Made by a program: the position numbers and the translations under genes. The notes under the pieces are model-generated. The model did no database searches, had not been told where the DNA came from, and worked only from the letters and a program-made list of their open reading frames with translations. Shown here one piece after another: positions 22,940-31,383 of a stretch of 48,682 bases of DNA (positions within the stretch are counted from its first letter, which is position 1; each line of letters starts with the position of its first letter). Origin of the DNA: Sphingopyxis sp. LC81 (GTDB taxonomy: Bacteria > Pseudomonadota > Alphaproteobacteria > Sphingomonadales > Sphingomonadaceae); NCBI RefSeq assembly GCF_000756375.1, contig NZ_JNFD01000023.1:1-48682 (forward strand), in the 5' to 3' direction.

Positions 22940-25093
22940 TCATCCGCGCCGCCAGTCGTGATAGCGCCCGACCAGCTTGAGGAGGCGCTCGGGCGCATGC
23001 GCCCGCTTCCACTCGCCCGCGGCATATTTGTTCGCCTCGGCCATCGTCGGATAGGTGTGGATGGTCCCGAGAATCTTTCCGAGGCCCAGACCATGCTTCA
23101 TGGCGAGCACATATTCGGCGAGCAGTTCGCCGGCATGTTCGCCAACGATCGTGACCCCTAAGATGCGGTCCTTGCCCGGCGGGGTCAGGACCTTGACGAA
23201 GCCCGTGGTCGCCGAGTCCGCGATCGCACGGTCGAGTTCGTGGAGCGGGTAGCGCGTGACCTCGACCGCGACGCCCTTTTCGATCGCCTCGGCCTCGCTG
23301 AGCCCGACGCGAGCGACTTCGGGGTCGATGAAAGTCGTCCACGGGATGACGCGATAATCAGCCTTGAAGCGCCGGAACTGCCCGAAGAGCGCGTTAACGC
23401 TGGCGTACCAGGCCTGGTGCGCCGCGCTGTGCGTGAACTGATAGGGCCCAGCGACGTCGCCCGCGGCATAGATGTTGGGAAAAACGGTCGCGAGATATTC
23501 GTCGGTAACGACGGTGCGCTGCGTTTCGATGCCGAGATCCTCGAGCCCATAGCCCGACATTCGTGCCTTGCGCCCGACCGCGACGATCAGCGCGTCGAAT
23601 GCGATCGCGCGTTCGCCGCCGGCATGGCCCACGATCAGGTGCCGAGCGCCCTCGGTCCCTTCTACGCGCAAGGCTTCATGCCCGGTCAGGACCTCGACGC
23701 CGGCGCCTTCGAGCGCATCGCGCGCCAGCTCGGACACCTCCTCGTCCTCGCGCGGCAGCAATCGAGCGCCACGTTCGACCTGCGAGACGTCGGCACCGAG
23801 CCGCGCGAAAGCCTGCGAGAGCTCCGAGCCGATCGGCCCGCCGCCCAAGATGATGATCCGCTGCGGCATGATGTCGCGCGCAGCAAATTCCTCCCACAGC
23901 GTATCGCTGGTCAGATACCCCGAATCGGCAAGCCCAGGCAGATCGGGGACGACCGGCTCGGCGCCCGCTGCGATGACGATCGCCCGCGTCGTGAGTCGCT
24001 GGATTTCGCCGTCATTGCGCGCGATTTCGACCGTCCAGGGGTCGATGATCCGGGCATAGCCTTGCACCACATCGACCCCAAGCTCAGTGTAGCGTTCGAC
24101 GCTGTCGTGCGGCTCGATCGTTGCGATGATGTCGTGGATGCGCTGCATCACCGAGCGGAAACCGATCTGCGGCGACGCCGACACAAGTCCGTAACGGTCC
24201 GCATGCCGCATCTGCTCGGCAATGCGCGCCGACTTGATCAGCGCCTTCGACGGCACGCAGCCATAGTTGAGGCAATCGCCGCCCATTTTTGACGCCTCGA
24301 CGAGCGTCACCTTCGCCTTCACCGTCGCCGCGATATAGGAGGAGACCAGTCCCGCCGCGCCGGCGCCGATCACGACGAGATTGCGATCGAAGCGGCGCGG
24401 GCGGTTGAAGCGCGCATATATGCGGCGACGCTTGATCGTCGCCATGATCCACTTGCCGATCCAGGGCAGCAGGCCGAGCGCGGCGAAAGAAGCGAGCAGG
24501 CCCGGCGAGGCGATGTCGGACAGCGCATCGATGCGCGCGAGCTGGGTGCCTGCATTCACATAGATGATGGTCCCGAGGAACATGCCGAGCTGGCTGACCC
24601 AGAAATAGGTGACGGTGCGGATCGGCGTCAGCCCCATCAGCAGATTGACCGCGAAGAAAGGAAAGACCGGCACGAGCCGCAGCGAGAACAGATAGAAGGC
24701 GCCGTCGCGGGCGATGCCCTCATTGACGCGCCGTAGCCGGTCGCCGAAGCGGGCCTGGACGGCGTCGCGGAACAGATAGCGCGAGGCGAGAAACGCGAAC
24801 GTCGCGCCGATCGTCGAGGCAAAGGAGACGATCAGCGTCCCCCAATAGAGACCGAAGATCGCCCCTGCGGCGAGCGTCAATATCGCCGCGCCGGGGACCG
24901 AAAGCGCGGTCAGCACGACATAGACAAGAAAGAATAGCCCCGCCACGAGCAGCGGGTTGGCGCGAAAATAGCCGTCGATCGCCGCCTGCTGCGATTTCAG
25001 GGCTTCGAGCGTCAGCCAGTCGCCGAGGTCGAAGTGCACCCATGCGGCAAGCGCCAGCACGAGCAGCAGCAGCAGGACGAAACGCTTGTTCAT
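22940..25093 (-). CDS. TVP38/TMEM64-pyridine nucleotide-disulfide oxidoreductase fusion
   Basis: 717 residues. The first 225 or so are a TVP38/TMEM64 (SNARE-associated Golgi) membrane domain with about six helices. The remainder is a mercuric-reductase-like flavoenzyme with FAD motif GAGAAG (243-248), redox pair GGDCLNYGCVPSK (Cys274, Cys279), NAD(P) motif GGGPIGSE and the C-terminal dimer domain with HTYPTMAEA. It lacks the extra C-terminal Cys-Cys and the N-terminal HMA of MerA, so true mercury reduction is doubtful. The start at 25093 follows GGAAGGAAG. It is the last gene of the operon NDH-2-like/NrtS/ECF/anti-sigma. Confidence 0.92.
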   Translation of the reverse strand: MNKRFVLLLLLVLALAAWVHFDLGDWLTLEALKSQQAAIDGYFRANPLLVAGLFFLVYVVLTALSVPGAAILTLAAGAIFGLYWGTLIVSFASTIGATFAFLASRYLFRDAVQARFGDRLRRVNEGIARDGAFYLFSLRLVPVFPFFAVNLLMGLTPIRTVTYFWVSQLGMFLGTIIYVNAGTQLARIDALSDIASPGLLASFAALGLLPWIGKWIMATIKRRRIYARFNRPRRFDRNLVVIGAGAAGLVSSYIAATVKAKVTLVEASKMGGDCLNYGCVPSKALIKSARIAEQMRHADRYGLVSASPQIGFRSVMQRIHDIIATIEPHDSVERYTELGVDVVQGYARIIDPWTVEIARNDGEIQRLTTRAIVIAAGAEPVVPDLPGLADSGYLTSDTLWEEFAARDIMPQRIIILGGGPIGSELSQAFARLGADVSQVERGARLLPREDEEVSELARDALEGAGVEVLTGHEALRVEGTEGARHLIVGHAGGERAIAFDALIVAVGRKARMSGYGLEDLGIETQRTVVTDEYLATVFPNIYAAGDVAGPYQFTHSAAHQAWYASVNALFGQFRRFKADYRVIPWTTFIDPEVARVGLSEAEAIEKGVAVEVTRYPLHELDRAIADSATTGFVKVLTPPGKDRILGVTIVGEHAGELLAEYVLAMKHGLGLGKILGTIHTYPTMAEANKYAAGEWKRAHAPERLLKLVGRYHDWRRG

Positions 25094-25150
25094 GATCTTC
25101 CTTCCGGCGGGAGGCCTTTGGCGAGATTGGTCGCACGAGACGGGCAATGC

Positions 25151-25345
25151 TTACACACCATGATCATCCTCTTGCGCCGCGAGGCGTTTCGCGGCCTCGC
25201 CAAGGAGCGGGAGCTGCCGTTCGAAATTGGCGCAGTGGCGACACATGCCCGCGTGCAGCCGCAGCTTCATGCGCTCCGAAAAGCTGAGATCGCGCTCGCG
25301 GCGCTGCGACATCAGGAATGTCGTATCGTGGCAATTGAGCATCAT
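25151..25345 (-). CDS. Short zinc-finger anti-sigma factor
   Basis: 64 residues. The motif H-x3-C-x2-C (HAGMCRHC, 31-38) is that of ZAS/zf-HC2 anti-sigma domains, with another Cys-His pair at 5-6. There is no transmembrane segment, so it is a soluble redox- or metal-responsive anti-sigma. Its ATG overlaps the sigma factor stop. The partner is the sigma factor encoded immediately upstream. Confidence 0.82.
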   Translation of the reverse strand: MMLNCHDTTFLMSQRRERDLSFSERMKLRLHAGMCRHCANFERQLPLLGEAAKRLAAQEDDHGV

Positions 25346-25947
25346 CGCACTTCCTCCGCAAACCAGTGATGCTGCAGACAGGCGCGCAGCGCGAGCCGCG
25401 CGCGGTGCAGGATGACATGGATATTCCCGCTGGTGAGCCCGAGCTCGTCGCAAATTTCGTCGGTGGCAAGTTCGACCACCTCGCGCATCATGAAAACCTG
25501 CCCCTGCTGGGCCGGCAGGCGATTGAGGCAGGCGTCGAAGATGGCGAGGAACTGGTCGCTGTGCAGCCCGGCCTCGGGATCTTCCCATGCCGCGGGACGT
25601 GCTGCTTCGCGCCACATGCCGCGCTCATCGAACAGCGCCGGCAGCGCGCCGCCTTCCTCCTCGGACGCCATCTGGCTTGCGCCGAGCGGCCGGCGTCGGC
25701 GCTGGCGCAAGAGGTCCGCGATCTTGTTCTTCAGGATCGCGATTACCCAGGTCTTGAGCGCCGCCTCGCCGCGAAATTGATCACCGTTGCGCAGCGCCGC
25801 GGCGAGTGCTTCCTGTACGGCATCCTCGGCCTCGTCGTCGCTGCCGAGCTGGAGACGCGCGAAGCGAAGCAGGTCGCCGCGCACGCGCGCAACAAACGCC
25901 GGATCGATCGGCGTTGACGATGGACGCGGTTGCGGCGGGCGCCTCAT
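25342..25947 (-). CDS. ECF sigma factor (second system)
   Basis: 201 residues. Region 2 covers about 22-90 (EAEDAVQEALAAALRN, ALKTWVIAILKNKIADLLR) and region 4 about 140-190 (DEICDELGLTSGNIHVILHRARLALRACL). It is distinct from SigF at 4658. Its ATG directly abuts the NrtS stop and its stop overlaps the anti-sigma start, so all are coupled. The operon lies downstream of σF motif P8, which would place this sigma under σF. Confidence 0.9.
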   Translation of the reverse strand: MRRPPQPRPSSTPIDPAFVARVRGDLLRFARLQLGSDDEAEDAVQEALAAALRNGDQFRGEAALKTWVIAILKNKIADLLRQRRRRPLGASQMASEEEGGALPALFDERGMWREAARPAAWEDPEAGLHSDQFLAIFDACLNRLPAQQGQVFMMREVVELATDEICDELGLTSGNIHVILHRARLALRACLQHHWFAEEVR

Positions 25948-26175
25948 TCAGCCCTCCATCGCCTGGCAAACGCGCGCCGCACTGTAACTGGCGACGAGGA
26001 ACGGCACCGCATAGTTGAGCGCAAGACGCGGCCAATCGATGCCGACGCCAGTCCAGATCGCAGAGCCCTGGTTGATGGCATTGAGGATGGTGCCGACGAC
26101 GGCGGACACGCGCAGGGCATTGGCGATCACGGGGCGCGTGATCATATGTTGAAGCAAAGCCGCCACCCCCTTCAT
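25948..26175 (-). CDS. NrtS-like nitrate/nitrite transporter
   Basis: 75 residues with two membrane helices. The pattern ALRVSAVVGTILNAINQG and the later NYAVPFLVASYSA match the short NrtS family reported in nitrate/nitrite transport. Its ATG overlaps the stop of the upstream oxidoreductase (ATGA). The fit in a sigma-factor operon is unusual. Confidence 0.8.
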   Translation of the reverse strand: MKGVAALLQHMITRPVIANALRVSAVVGTILNAINQGSAIWTGVGIDWPRLALNYAVPFLVASYSAARVCQAMEG

Positions 26176-27296
26176 GAGCGAAACTGCCCGAACCCGGCGT
26201 AGCGCTCGACGAAGCGGCGGTCGATCCAATCCTTGAGCCGCCAGACCAGATGTCCCCCGGCGGTCAGTTTTCCCCATGACAGGATGGCGCGCTTGTCGCC
26301 GGTTGCCAGCAGATAAAGCGTTCGACGCCGCGGGATATAGTCGTGCATCGGCGTGCCGGCGAGCGCCGCTTTCAAATTGGCCGCGATCACCGGACCGGCC
26401 TTCACCGCATGGACCCCCGAGCGCTCGACGCGGCGGTCACTTCGCGAAACAATGTCGCCCGCCGCAAAGATGTCAGGGTGCGACACGCTCCGAAGGTCCG
26501 AACCGACCGCAACAAATCCGCCCTCGCGCACCGCGAGACCGGTTTCGGCGATCCAGTCGGGGGGGCGGCTTCCGGTCGCCGCGATGACCGCGTCGCAAGC
26601 CAGCATCGTCCCGTCGGGCAGCATCAGGCCGTTGGGCGCGCCTGCCGCATGTCCCTCATGGAAAGCAATACCGCGAGCGCGAAGGACGTCGCCTGCCCGG
26701 CGGCGGACCGCCTCGCTGTGGTCGGCAAGCAAAGCGTCGCGCGGCGCCACCAATATCACTTTGGTCGTTCCGCCGATCTGGCGGCGCAGCGACCGTTCGG
26801 CGGCGAGCGAAAGTTCGACCCCCGCGGCGCCGCCGCCAACCACCGCGACGCGCGTCAGCGTGCGCCCTTGTCGTCCCGCCACAAAGGCTTCCCAACGGGC
26901 CATGAAAGGCAGGACGGGACGGACCGGCAGCAGGCGATCACCAAGCGCCGCCAGATGCGAAACATCGCTTTCGCCGCCGGTGGCAAGCGACAGCAGATCG
27001 AAGCCGAGGCGCACTCCGGTCGAAAGCTCGAGGAGATGCCGTTCGGGATCGAGACCGACGACGTCGGCGATCACCAGCCGCGCACCGGCCAGCCGCGCGA
27101 GCGGTTCAAGATCGATCGTCAGCGCCTCTGCTGGGTAATCCCCGGCGATCCAGCCGGGGAGCATGCCCGAATAAGCCGTCTGGCGATGCGACGTCACGAG
27201 CCAGCGCTCGGTGCCCTCGGGCGGCGCACCGATCCAGTCGGCGAGCACCGCAAGATGGGCATGACCACCACCTGCGAGGACTATCCTTATTGTCAT
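26172..27296 (-). CDS. NDH-2-like FAD-dependent NAD(P)H oxidoreductase
   Basis: 374 residues. The N-terminal FAD motif is GGGHAHL (9-15), the NAD(P) motif GGGAAGVE (about 153-160), and the second FAD contact DIFAAGDI is near 275. The family includes type-II NADH dehydrogenases and SelD-associated reductases; no redox-active disulfide is seen, so a quinone may be the acceptor. It opens the operon NDH-2-like, nrtS, ECF sigma, anti-sigma, TVP38-reductase. No gene lies between it and the σF motif 360 bases upstream. Confidence 0.88.
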   Translation of the reverse strand: MTIRIVLAGGGHAHLAVLADWIGAPPEGTERWLVTSHRQTAYSGMLPGWIAGDYPAEALTIDLEPLARLAGARLVIADVVGLDPERHLLELSTGVRLGFDLLSLATGGESDVSHLAALGDRLLPVRPVLPFMARWEAFVAGRQGRTLTRVAVVGGGAAGVELSLAAERSLRRQIGGTTKVILVAPRDALLADHSEAVRRRAGDVLRARGIAFHEGHAAGAPNGLMLPDGTMLACDAVIAATGSRPPDWIAETGLAVREGGFVAVGSDLRSVSHPDIFAAGDIVSRSDRRVERSGVHAVKAGPVIAANLKAALAGTPMHDYIPRRRTLYLLATGDKRAILSWGKLTAGGHLVWRLKDWIDRRFVERYAGFGQFRS

Positions 27297-27416
27297 TCCG
27301 CTTGCCGCCCCTTGCCTTCATTTCCTCGTCACATGCCTTGGTCGCGGCGCACAGCGATATCTTACACGGGAGGCCAAAGATTCTTGCCCGCACCCCAAGC
27401 GCGGGTCGCGCGGCTT

Positions 27417-27521
27417 GGATGCTGGCAGTCATATCCCGGACGGTGGACGGGAGACGTCGCGGGGCGCGGCGACCGGCAGGGGGGATGGGACCGGCTACGC
27501 TGCAAATGTCTGCCAGCATCC
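27417..27521. repeat. Long-range 12-bp inverted repeat, possible intergenic repeat element
   Basis: GGATGCTGGCAG (27417-27428) and CTGCCAGCATCC (27510-27521) pair perfectly across 81 bases. The region between and right of it contains further GCGGCGACC and CCCAGGG/CCCTGGG arms. It looks like a dispersed intergenic repeat or a folded leader. Confidence 0.55.
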
Positions 27522-27655
27522 GCGGCGACCCAGGGCTCCCCTGGGGGTGACGGCTGCCGGATGCGAGGGCTTCGAATGACCCATTTGGAACCTACGGGCG
27601 GCAGTCAGTTTGGCCGTTCGCACGCAGGCTGCTCCCGGCACATGCTGATATCCTA

Positions 27656-27681
27656 TTCGCCCCCGGGACGGCGCCGGTTAC
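27656..27681 (-). promoter_or_regulatory. σF-type promoter upstream of the second ECF operon (P8)
   Basis: Reverse-strand TGTAACC (GTAACC at 27681-27676), 16 bases, CGAA (27659-27656). The first downstream gene starts at 27296, which leaves an unusually long leader. Confidence 0.68.
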
Positions 27682-27775
27682 AATCACCCGTCATTTAATT
27701 GGCGTCGAGGCGCCAGGGCTGGCATGGAAATCGGCGTTTGACGGCGCGAGGCCGCAATTCGGGGAGGAATGGACC

Positions 27776-28513
27776 GTGGCGGGATCGAAATGGGCGAATC
27801 GGATCGGCCGGTTTTCGCTGGCGCTTGCCGCCGCATCGCTGCTCATCGCGGCGACCGGTCTGACGCTGGCGCGTCACGATCTGATTGCGAAAATGCCCGG
27901 CTTTCTCTCGCTGCTCGCCGGCGCCGCGCTCGCGCTCGCGGCCGCCGTTGCGGCGCTTGCCGCGTTGCTGTTGGCATGGCGACAGCCGTCAGCAAGTCGC
28001 CGCGCCGCCTCTGCGGCCCTGCTGCTTGCACTGCCCTTCGTTCTGTTTATCGCCTCGCGGCCCCTCGTGGCACGCGATCTCCCGCCGATCCACGATGTAA
28101 CGACCGATCTCGCGGAGCCGCCGCAGTTCCGGAGCTTGCCGCTGCGCCCCGACAATCTCGCCGGGACAGGCAGCCTCGCCGCATGGCGCCGCATCCACGC
28201 CGCCGGCTATCCCGACATCCAGCCGGTCACGATCCCGCGTCCCGCTGGCGATGTCTTGTCTGATGCCCGCAAACTCGCGGCCGCACGCGGCTGGGACATC
28301 GCGCGCTTTGATGTCACGGCCGGCGCGCTCGAAGCGACCGCCAGCACCTCATATATCCGATTCAAGGACGATGTGGTCGTGCGCGTCCGGCCAAGCGCCG
28401 ACGGCACGCAAAGCATTGTGGACATGCGGTCGGTGAGCCGGGTCGGGATCAGCGACTTCGGCGTCAATGCGAAGCGCATTCGCGAATTTCTGGGCGATCT
28501 CGCCGCCCGCTAG
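27776..28513 (+). CDS. DUF1499-domain membrane protein
   Basis: 245 residues from a GTG start with GGAGG upstream. Three N-terminal hydrophobic helices (about 12-32, 42-68 and 78-95) are followed by a DUF1499 domain (about 110-240; YIRFKDDVVVRVRP, SRVGISDFGVNAKRIREFL). The function of DUF1499 is not established. Its stop overlaps the convergent tetR stop by 4 bases. Confidence 0.83.
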   Translation: MAGSKWANRIGRFSLALAAASLLIAATGLTLARHDLIAKMPGFLSLLAGAALALAAAVAALAALLLAWRQPSASRRAASAALLLALPFVLFIASRPLVARDLPPIHDVTTDLAEPPQFRSLPLRPDNLAGTGSLAAWRRIHAAGYPDIQPVTIPRPAGDVLSDARKLAAARGWDIARFDVTAGALEATASTSYIRFKDDVVVRVRPSADGTQSIVDMRSVSRVGISDFGVNAKRIREFLGDLAAR

Positions 28514-29085
28514 CCGGAACTCTCCGTCGCGGCTGCTGCGAGAAGCTGGATTGCGATTGCCTTTGCTTCGCGGGCGGGGCGCCGGTCGTGGACCATTGTC
28601 GCCAGTGCGACCGCCCCCTCCTTGAGCAAGGCGAGTTGCCGTCCGATCGCGTCGGGGTCGCGCAAGCCTGCGCGCGCCGCAATCGCCGAAAAATGATCGG
28701 AAAGGCGCACGACATGATCGCTTGCCTCGCGATTGATCGGGTGTTTGGCGTCCTGATATTCCGAACTCGCTTTGGCGAACATGCAGCCCTGGAAACCGGG
28801 TTCGTGGAACCATTCGTCCAACGCGTCGAAGATCGCGACCAGTTGATCGCGTGGATCGGAAGCCAGCTCCTCGATCCGCCGGAATAGCCAGCCGCGAATA
28901 TGGGCGTCGCGCAACTGTAGCGTCGCGACAATCAGATCCTCCTTGGTCCGGAAATGCTTGTAGATCGACGTCTTCGAGACGCCGGTTTCGGCGACGAGGC
29001 GGTCCATTCCGGTCGCCTGGAAGCCGTGGCGGTAGAAGGCATCTGTCGCTTTTTCGACCAGTTCGTCGCGTTTCGTCGGTCGCAT
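28510..29085 (-). CDS. TetR/AcrR-family repressor
   Basis: 191 residues. The helix-turn-helix (about 5-50) shows ATDAFYRHGFQATGMDRLVAE and VSKTSIYKHFRTKEDLI. The start at 29085 has GGAG 7 bases upstream; the frame is open further. Two perfect TACCGATCGGTA palindromes lie between it and the divergent isochorismatase-like gene, so it most likely represses that gene and itself. Confidence 0.9.
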   Translation of the reverse strand: MRPTKRDELVEKATDAFYRHGFQATGMDRLVAETGVSKTSIYKHFRTKEDLIVATLQLRDAHIRGWLFRRIEELASDPRDQLVAIFDALDEWFHEPGFQGCMFAKASSEYQDAKHPINREASDHVVRLSDHFSAIAARAGLRDPDAIGRQLALLKEGAVALATMVHDRRPAREAKAIAIQLLAAAATESSG

Positions 29086-29192
29086 TCCATTCGCTCCGTT
29101 CACAGGCCGCACCGGGCGCCGTATTTTTTTGGTCGCCCAAACAAGGCGTTGCCTCTTCGCAACCAATCCATCCCCAAGTCATCGCTTGACAG

Positions 29193-29235
29193 GGTTTACC
29201 GATCGGTACAGGTAACATGTACCGATCGGTAAACC
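29193..29235. promoter_or_regulatory. Double TetR operator
   Basis: Two TACCGATCGGTA palindromes (29197-29208 and 29220-29231), centres 23 bp apart, lie inside a perfect 18-bp inverted repeat (29193-29210/29218-29235). A TTGACA at 29186-29191 may be the -35 of the isochorismatase promoter. Confidence 0.85.
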
Positions 29236-29284
29236 TTGTACCTGTTCGCTGGTGCAATGCCAAGCTTTGAAAGGATTTTCCCAA

Positions 29285-30061
29285 ATGATCTCTCGCATTC
29301 CGCGACGACTCGGACACGCATTTCTGATCGGGGCCGCGGCGCTGACCGCCGCGCTGCCTGCGACTGTGCCCGCCCACGCAGACGGGCTGCCCGATCCGGG
29401 ATTCACCATTGTCGCCGGCGCGACGGCGCTGGTCGTCACCGACCCCCAGAATGATTTTCTAAGTCCCGCGGGTGTGGCTTGGGGCGTCGTCGGCAAAAAT
29501 GTCGAAGCGAACGGAACGGTAGGCCATATCGACCGCTTGTTCGCCGCGGCCAAGGCCAGCGGCGTGCCGGTGTTCGTCTCCCCGCATTATTATTATCCGC
29601 ACGACCATGGCTGGCGCTTCGAGGGCGCGCTTGAGGCCTTGATGCACAAGATCGGGATGTTCGACCGCAAGGGGCCGCTTGTCACCGCGGCTTTCGAAGG
29701 ATCGGGCGCCGATTGGCTGGCCCAGTACAAGCCCTACATCGAGGACGGGCATACGGTGGTCACCAGTCCGCACAAGGTTTTCGGGCCTGAGACCAACGAT
29801 CTTGTCCTCCAGCTTCGCAAGCGCGGCGTCAGCAAGGTCATTCTCGCTGGCATGTCAGCCAATCTGTGCACCGAATCCCACATGCGTGAGCTTGTCGAGC
29901 AGGGCTTCGAGGTCATGGTAGTGTCCGACGCCACTGCAGCGGCGCAGCTTCCAGGCCTCGACGGCTACGCGGCCGCGCTCGCCAATTTCCGCATGATCGC
30001 CAGCCACGTCGCTGACACCGATACGACGGTCGCCGCAATCCAGGCTGCCGCCGTCCAATGA
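29285..30061 (+). CDS. Exported isochorismatase-family cysteine hydrolase
   Basis: 258 residues. A signal peptide (1-32, ending AHA-DG) precedes an isochorismatase fold. The catalytic triad is Asp53 (TDPQNDF), Lys164 (SPHKVFGP) and Cys195 (SANLCTES). Most family members are cytoplasmic, so export is noteworthy. Members hydrolyse amides or vinyl ethers; the substrate is unknown. It is controlled by the divergent TetR through the double operator. Confidence 0.9.
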   Translation: MISRIPRRLGHAFLIGAAALTAALPATVPAHADGLPDPGFTIVAGATALVVTDPQNDFLSPAGVAWGVVGKNVEANGTVGHIDRLFAAAKASGVPVFVSPHYYYPHDHGWRFEGALEALMHKIGMFDRKGPLVTAAFEGSGADWLAQYKPYIEDGHTVVTSPHKVFGPETNDLVLQLRKRGVSKVILAGMSANLCTESHMRELVEQGFEVMVVSDATAAAQLPGLDGYAAALANFRMIASHVADTDTTVAAIQAAAVQ

Positions 30062-30123
30062 GCCACCCCCGGGCGGGCGGTTTCCCGATGGGTGCCGCCG
30101 CCCGCCCGCCCAGGAAAATGATC

Positions 30124-30588
30124 ATGACCGAGACGACCGCGTTCCAATTCACGCGCGAGAGCGCAATCGCGAAAGTTCGGGCGGCCGAGGATGCGTGGAA
30201 CGGTCAGAACCCGGAAAAGATCGCACTGGCCTATTCGCCGGACAGCATCTGGCGCAACCGCTCCGAGTTCCTTTGCGGACGTGAGGCGATCATCGCCTTT
30301 CTGCGTCGCAAATGGGCGCGCGAGCTGGACTATCGCTTGATCAAGGAGATCTGGGCGTTTGAAGCGGACCGCATTGCGGTCCGCTTCGCCTATGAATGGC
30401 ACGACGCGGCGGGCGCCTGGTTCCGTTCCTATGGCAATGAGAATTGGGAATTCGGCGCCGATGGGCTGATGCGGCGCCGCATCGCCAGCATCAATGATTT
30501 GCCGATCCGCGATCCCGACCGGCTTTTCCACTGGCCGTCGGGTGCTCGTCCGATCGGTAACCCAAGCCTGTCCGAGCTCGAACTCTAG
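30124..30588 (+). CDS. Nuclear transport factor 2-like (DUF1348) protein
   Basis: 154 residues of the SnoaL/NTF2-like fold, DUF1348 type ([46 protein letters not shown]). No catalytic role is assigned to DUF1348. It starts 62 bases after the isochorismatase stop and probably shares its TetR control; ATG 30118 is an alternative start. Its last 32 bases hold the σF motif P9. Confidence 0.88.
   Translation: MTETTAFQFTRESAIAKVRAAEDAWNGQNPEKIALAYSPDSIWRNRSEFLCGREAIIAFLRRKWARELDYRLIKEIWAFEADRIAVRFAYEWHDAAGAWFRSYGNENWEFGADGLMRRRIASINDLPIRDPDRLFHWPSGARPIGNPSLSELEL
30557..30582 (+). promoter_or_regulatory. σF-type promoter of the enoyl-CoA hydratase operon (P9)
   Basis: Exact GTAACC, 16 bases, CGAA at the very end of the DUF1348 gene. 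The expected start near 30590, the ribosome site AGAAGGA (30601-30607) and the ATG at 30616 are well placed. Unlike the other eight it is preceded by G, not T. Confidence 0.65.
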
Positions 30589-30615
30589 TCGATCAACAAC
30601 AGAAGGACGGCACCG

Positions 30616-31326
30616 ATGCAGCAGGCGGTACAGTATGAGCTTAACGATTCCATCGCGGTAATCACAATTGACGATGGCAAGCGAAACGCGATGGGGCCTG
30701 CAGTGCTGCGGTCGCTTGCCGCCGCAGTTGCGCTCGCCGAGGCCGACGCCGCGGCCATGATCATCAGGGGCCGCGACGGCGTTTTCTCGGTGGGCTTCGA
30801 CCTGCAGGTCTTCGCTCGCAGCAATCCCGACGAGATCCATGAAATGGTGCATCTCGGTGCCGAATTGGCGCTGTCGCTGTTCACCTCCCCGATCCCGCTC
30901 GTGACGGCCTGCACAGGTCACGCCTATCCTATGGGCGCATTCCTGTTGTTGGCCTCGGATCTGGTGGTCGCGGCCGACGGCCCCTACCAGATCGGACTCA
31001 ACGAAGTCGCGATCGGCCTGACCCTGCCCGGCTTTGCCGTCGAATTGGCGCGCGCCACGCTGTCGCCGCCCTATTTCCAACGTGTCATTACCGGTGAGAT
31101 GCTCGCGCCGAGCGAAGCAAGCCGGGCCGGCTATATCGACCATGTCGTCGCTGCGGGCGAACTCGAAGGTGCCGTCCGCGCCGCCGCGGACGCGCTCATC
31201 CGTGTCGATGTCGCGGCCTATCGCGCCACCAAGACCAAGGTGCGCGGCGAGGCGGCGGCGCGCATCCGCGCGGCGATCGACGAGGAAATTACGGTCGAAA
31301 AATACCGCATGCGGGCACGGCGCTGA
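30616..31326 (+). CDS. Enoyl-CoA hydratase/isomerase family protein
   Basis: 236 residues of the crotonase fold (ITIDDGKRNAMGPAVL near 17-32; oxyanion-hole region VFSVGFDLQVF; GHAYPMGAFLLLASD). The usual catalytic glutamates are not clearly placed: the site has Tyr-Pro-Met where many have Gly-Gly-Gly, so its activity may differ from hydration. It is the first gene after σF motif P9, followed by an SDR and a bicupin. Confidence 0.88.
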   Translation: MQQAVQYELNDSIAVITIDDGKRNAMGPAVLRSLAAAVALAEADAAAMIIRGRDGVFSVGFDLQVFARSNPDEIHEMVHLGAELALSLFTSPIPLVTACTGHAYPMGAFLLLASDLVVAADGPYQIGLNEVAIGLTLPGFAVELARATLSPPYFQRVITGEMLAPSEASRAGYIDHVVAAGELEGAVRAAADALIRVDVAAYRATKTKVRGEAAARIRAAIDEEITVEKYRMRARR

Positions 31327-31383
31327 CTGCGCGGTGCCCGCGCCGTTTGCGGCGCCTCTCCCATTGACCAATAGGATCGTTCA

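Larger units (their letters stand above)
27297..27775. other. 479-base intergenic region with inverted repeats
   Basis: No convincing gene was found on either strand. It holds the σF motif P8 (27656-27681, minus) and a structured stretch at 27417-27521. Most of it would form a leader of about 350 bases for the minus-strand operon. Confidence 0.6.

Noticed and set aside
29211..29217. GTAAC in the TetR operator as another σF -35
   Set aside because: It is GTAACA and no CGAA occurs at the required spacing; it belongs to the palindrome centre.
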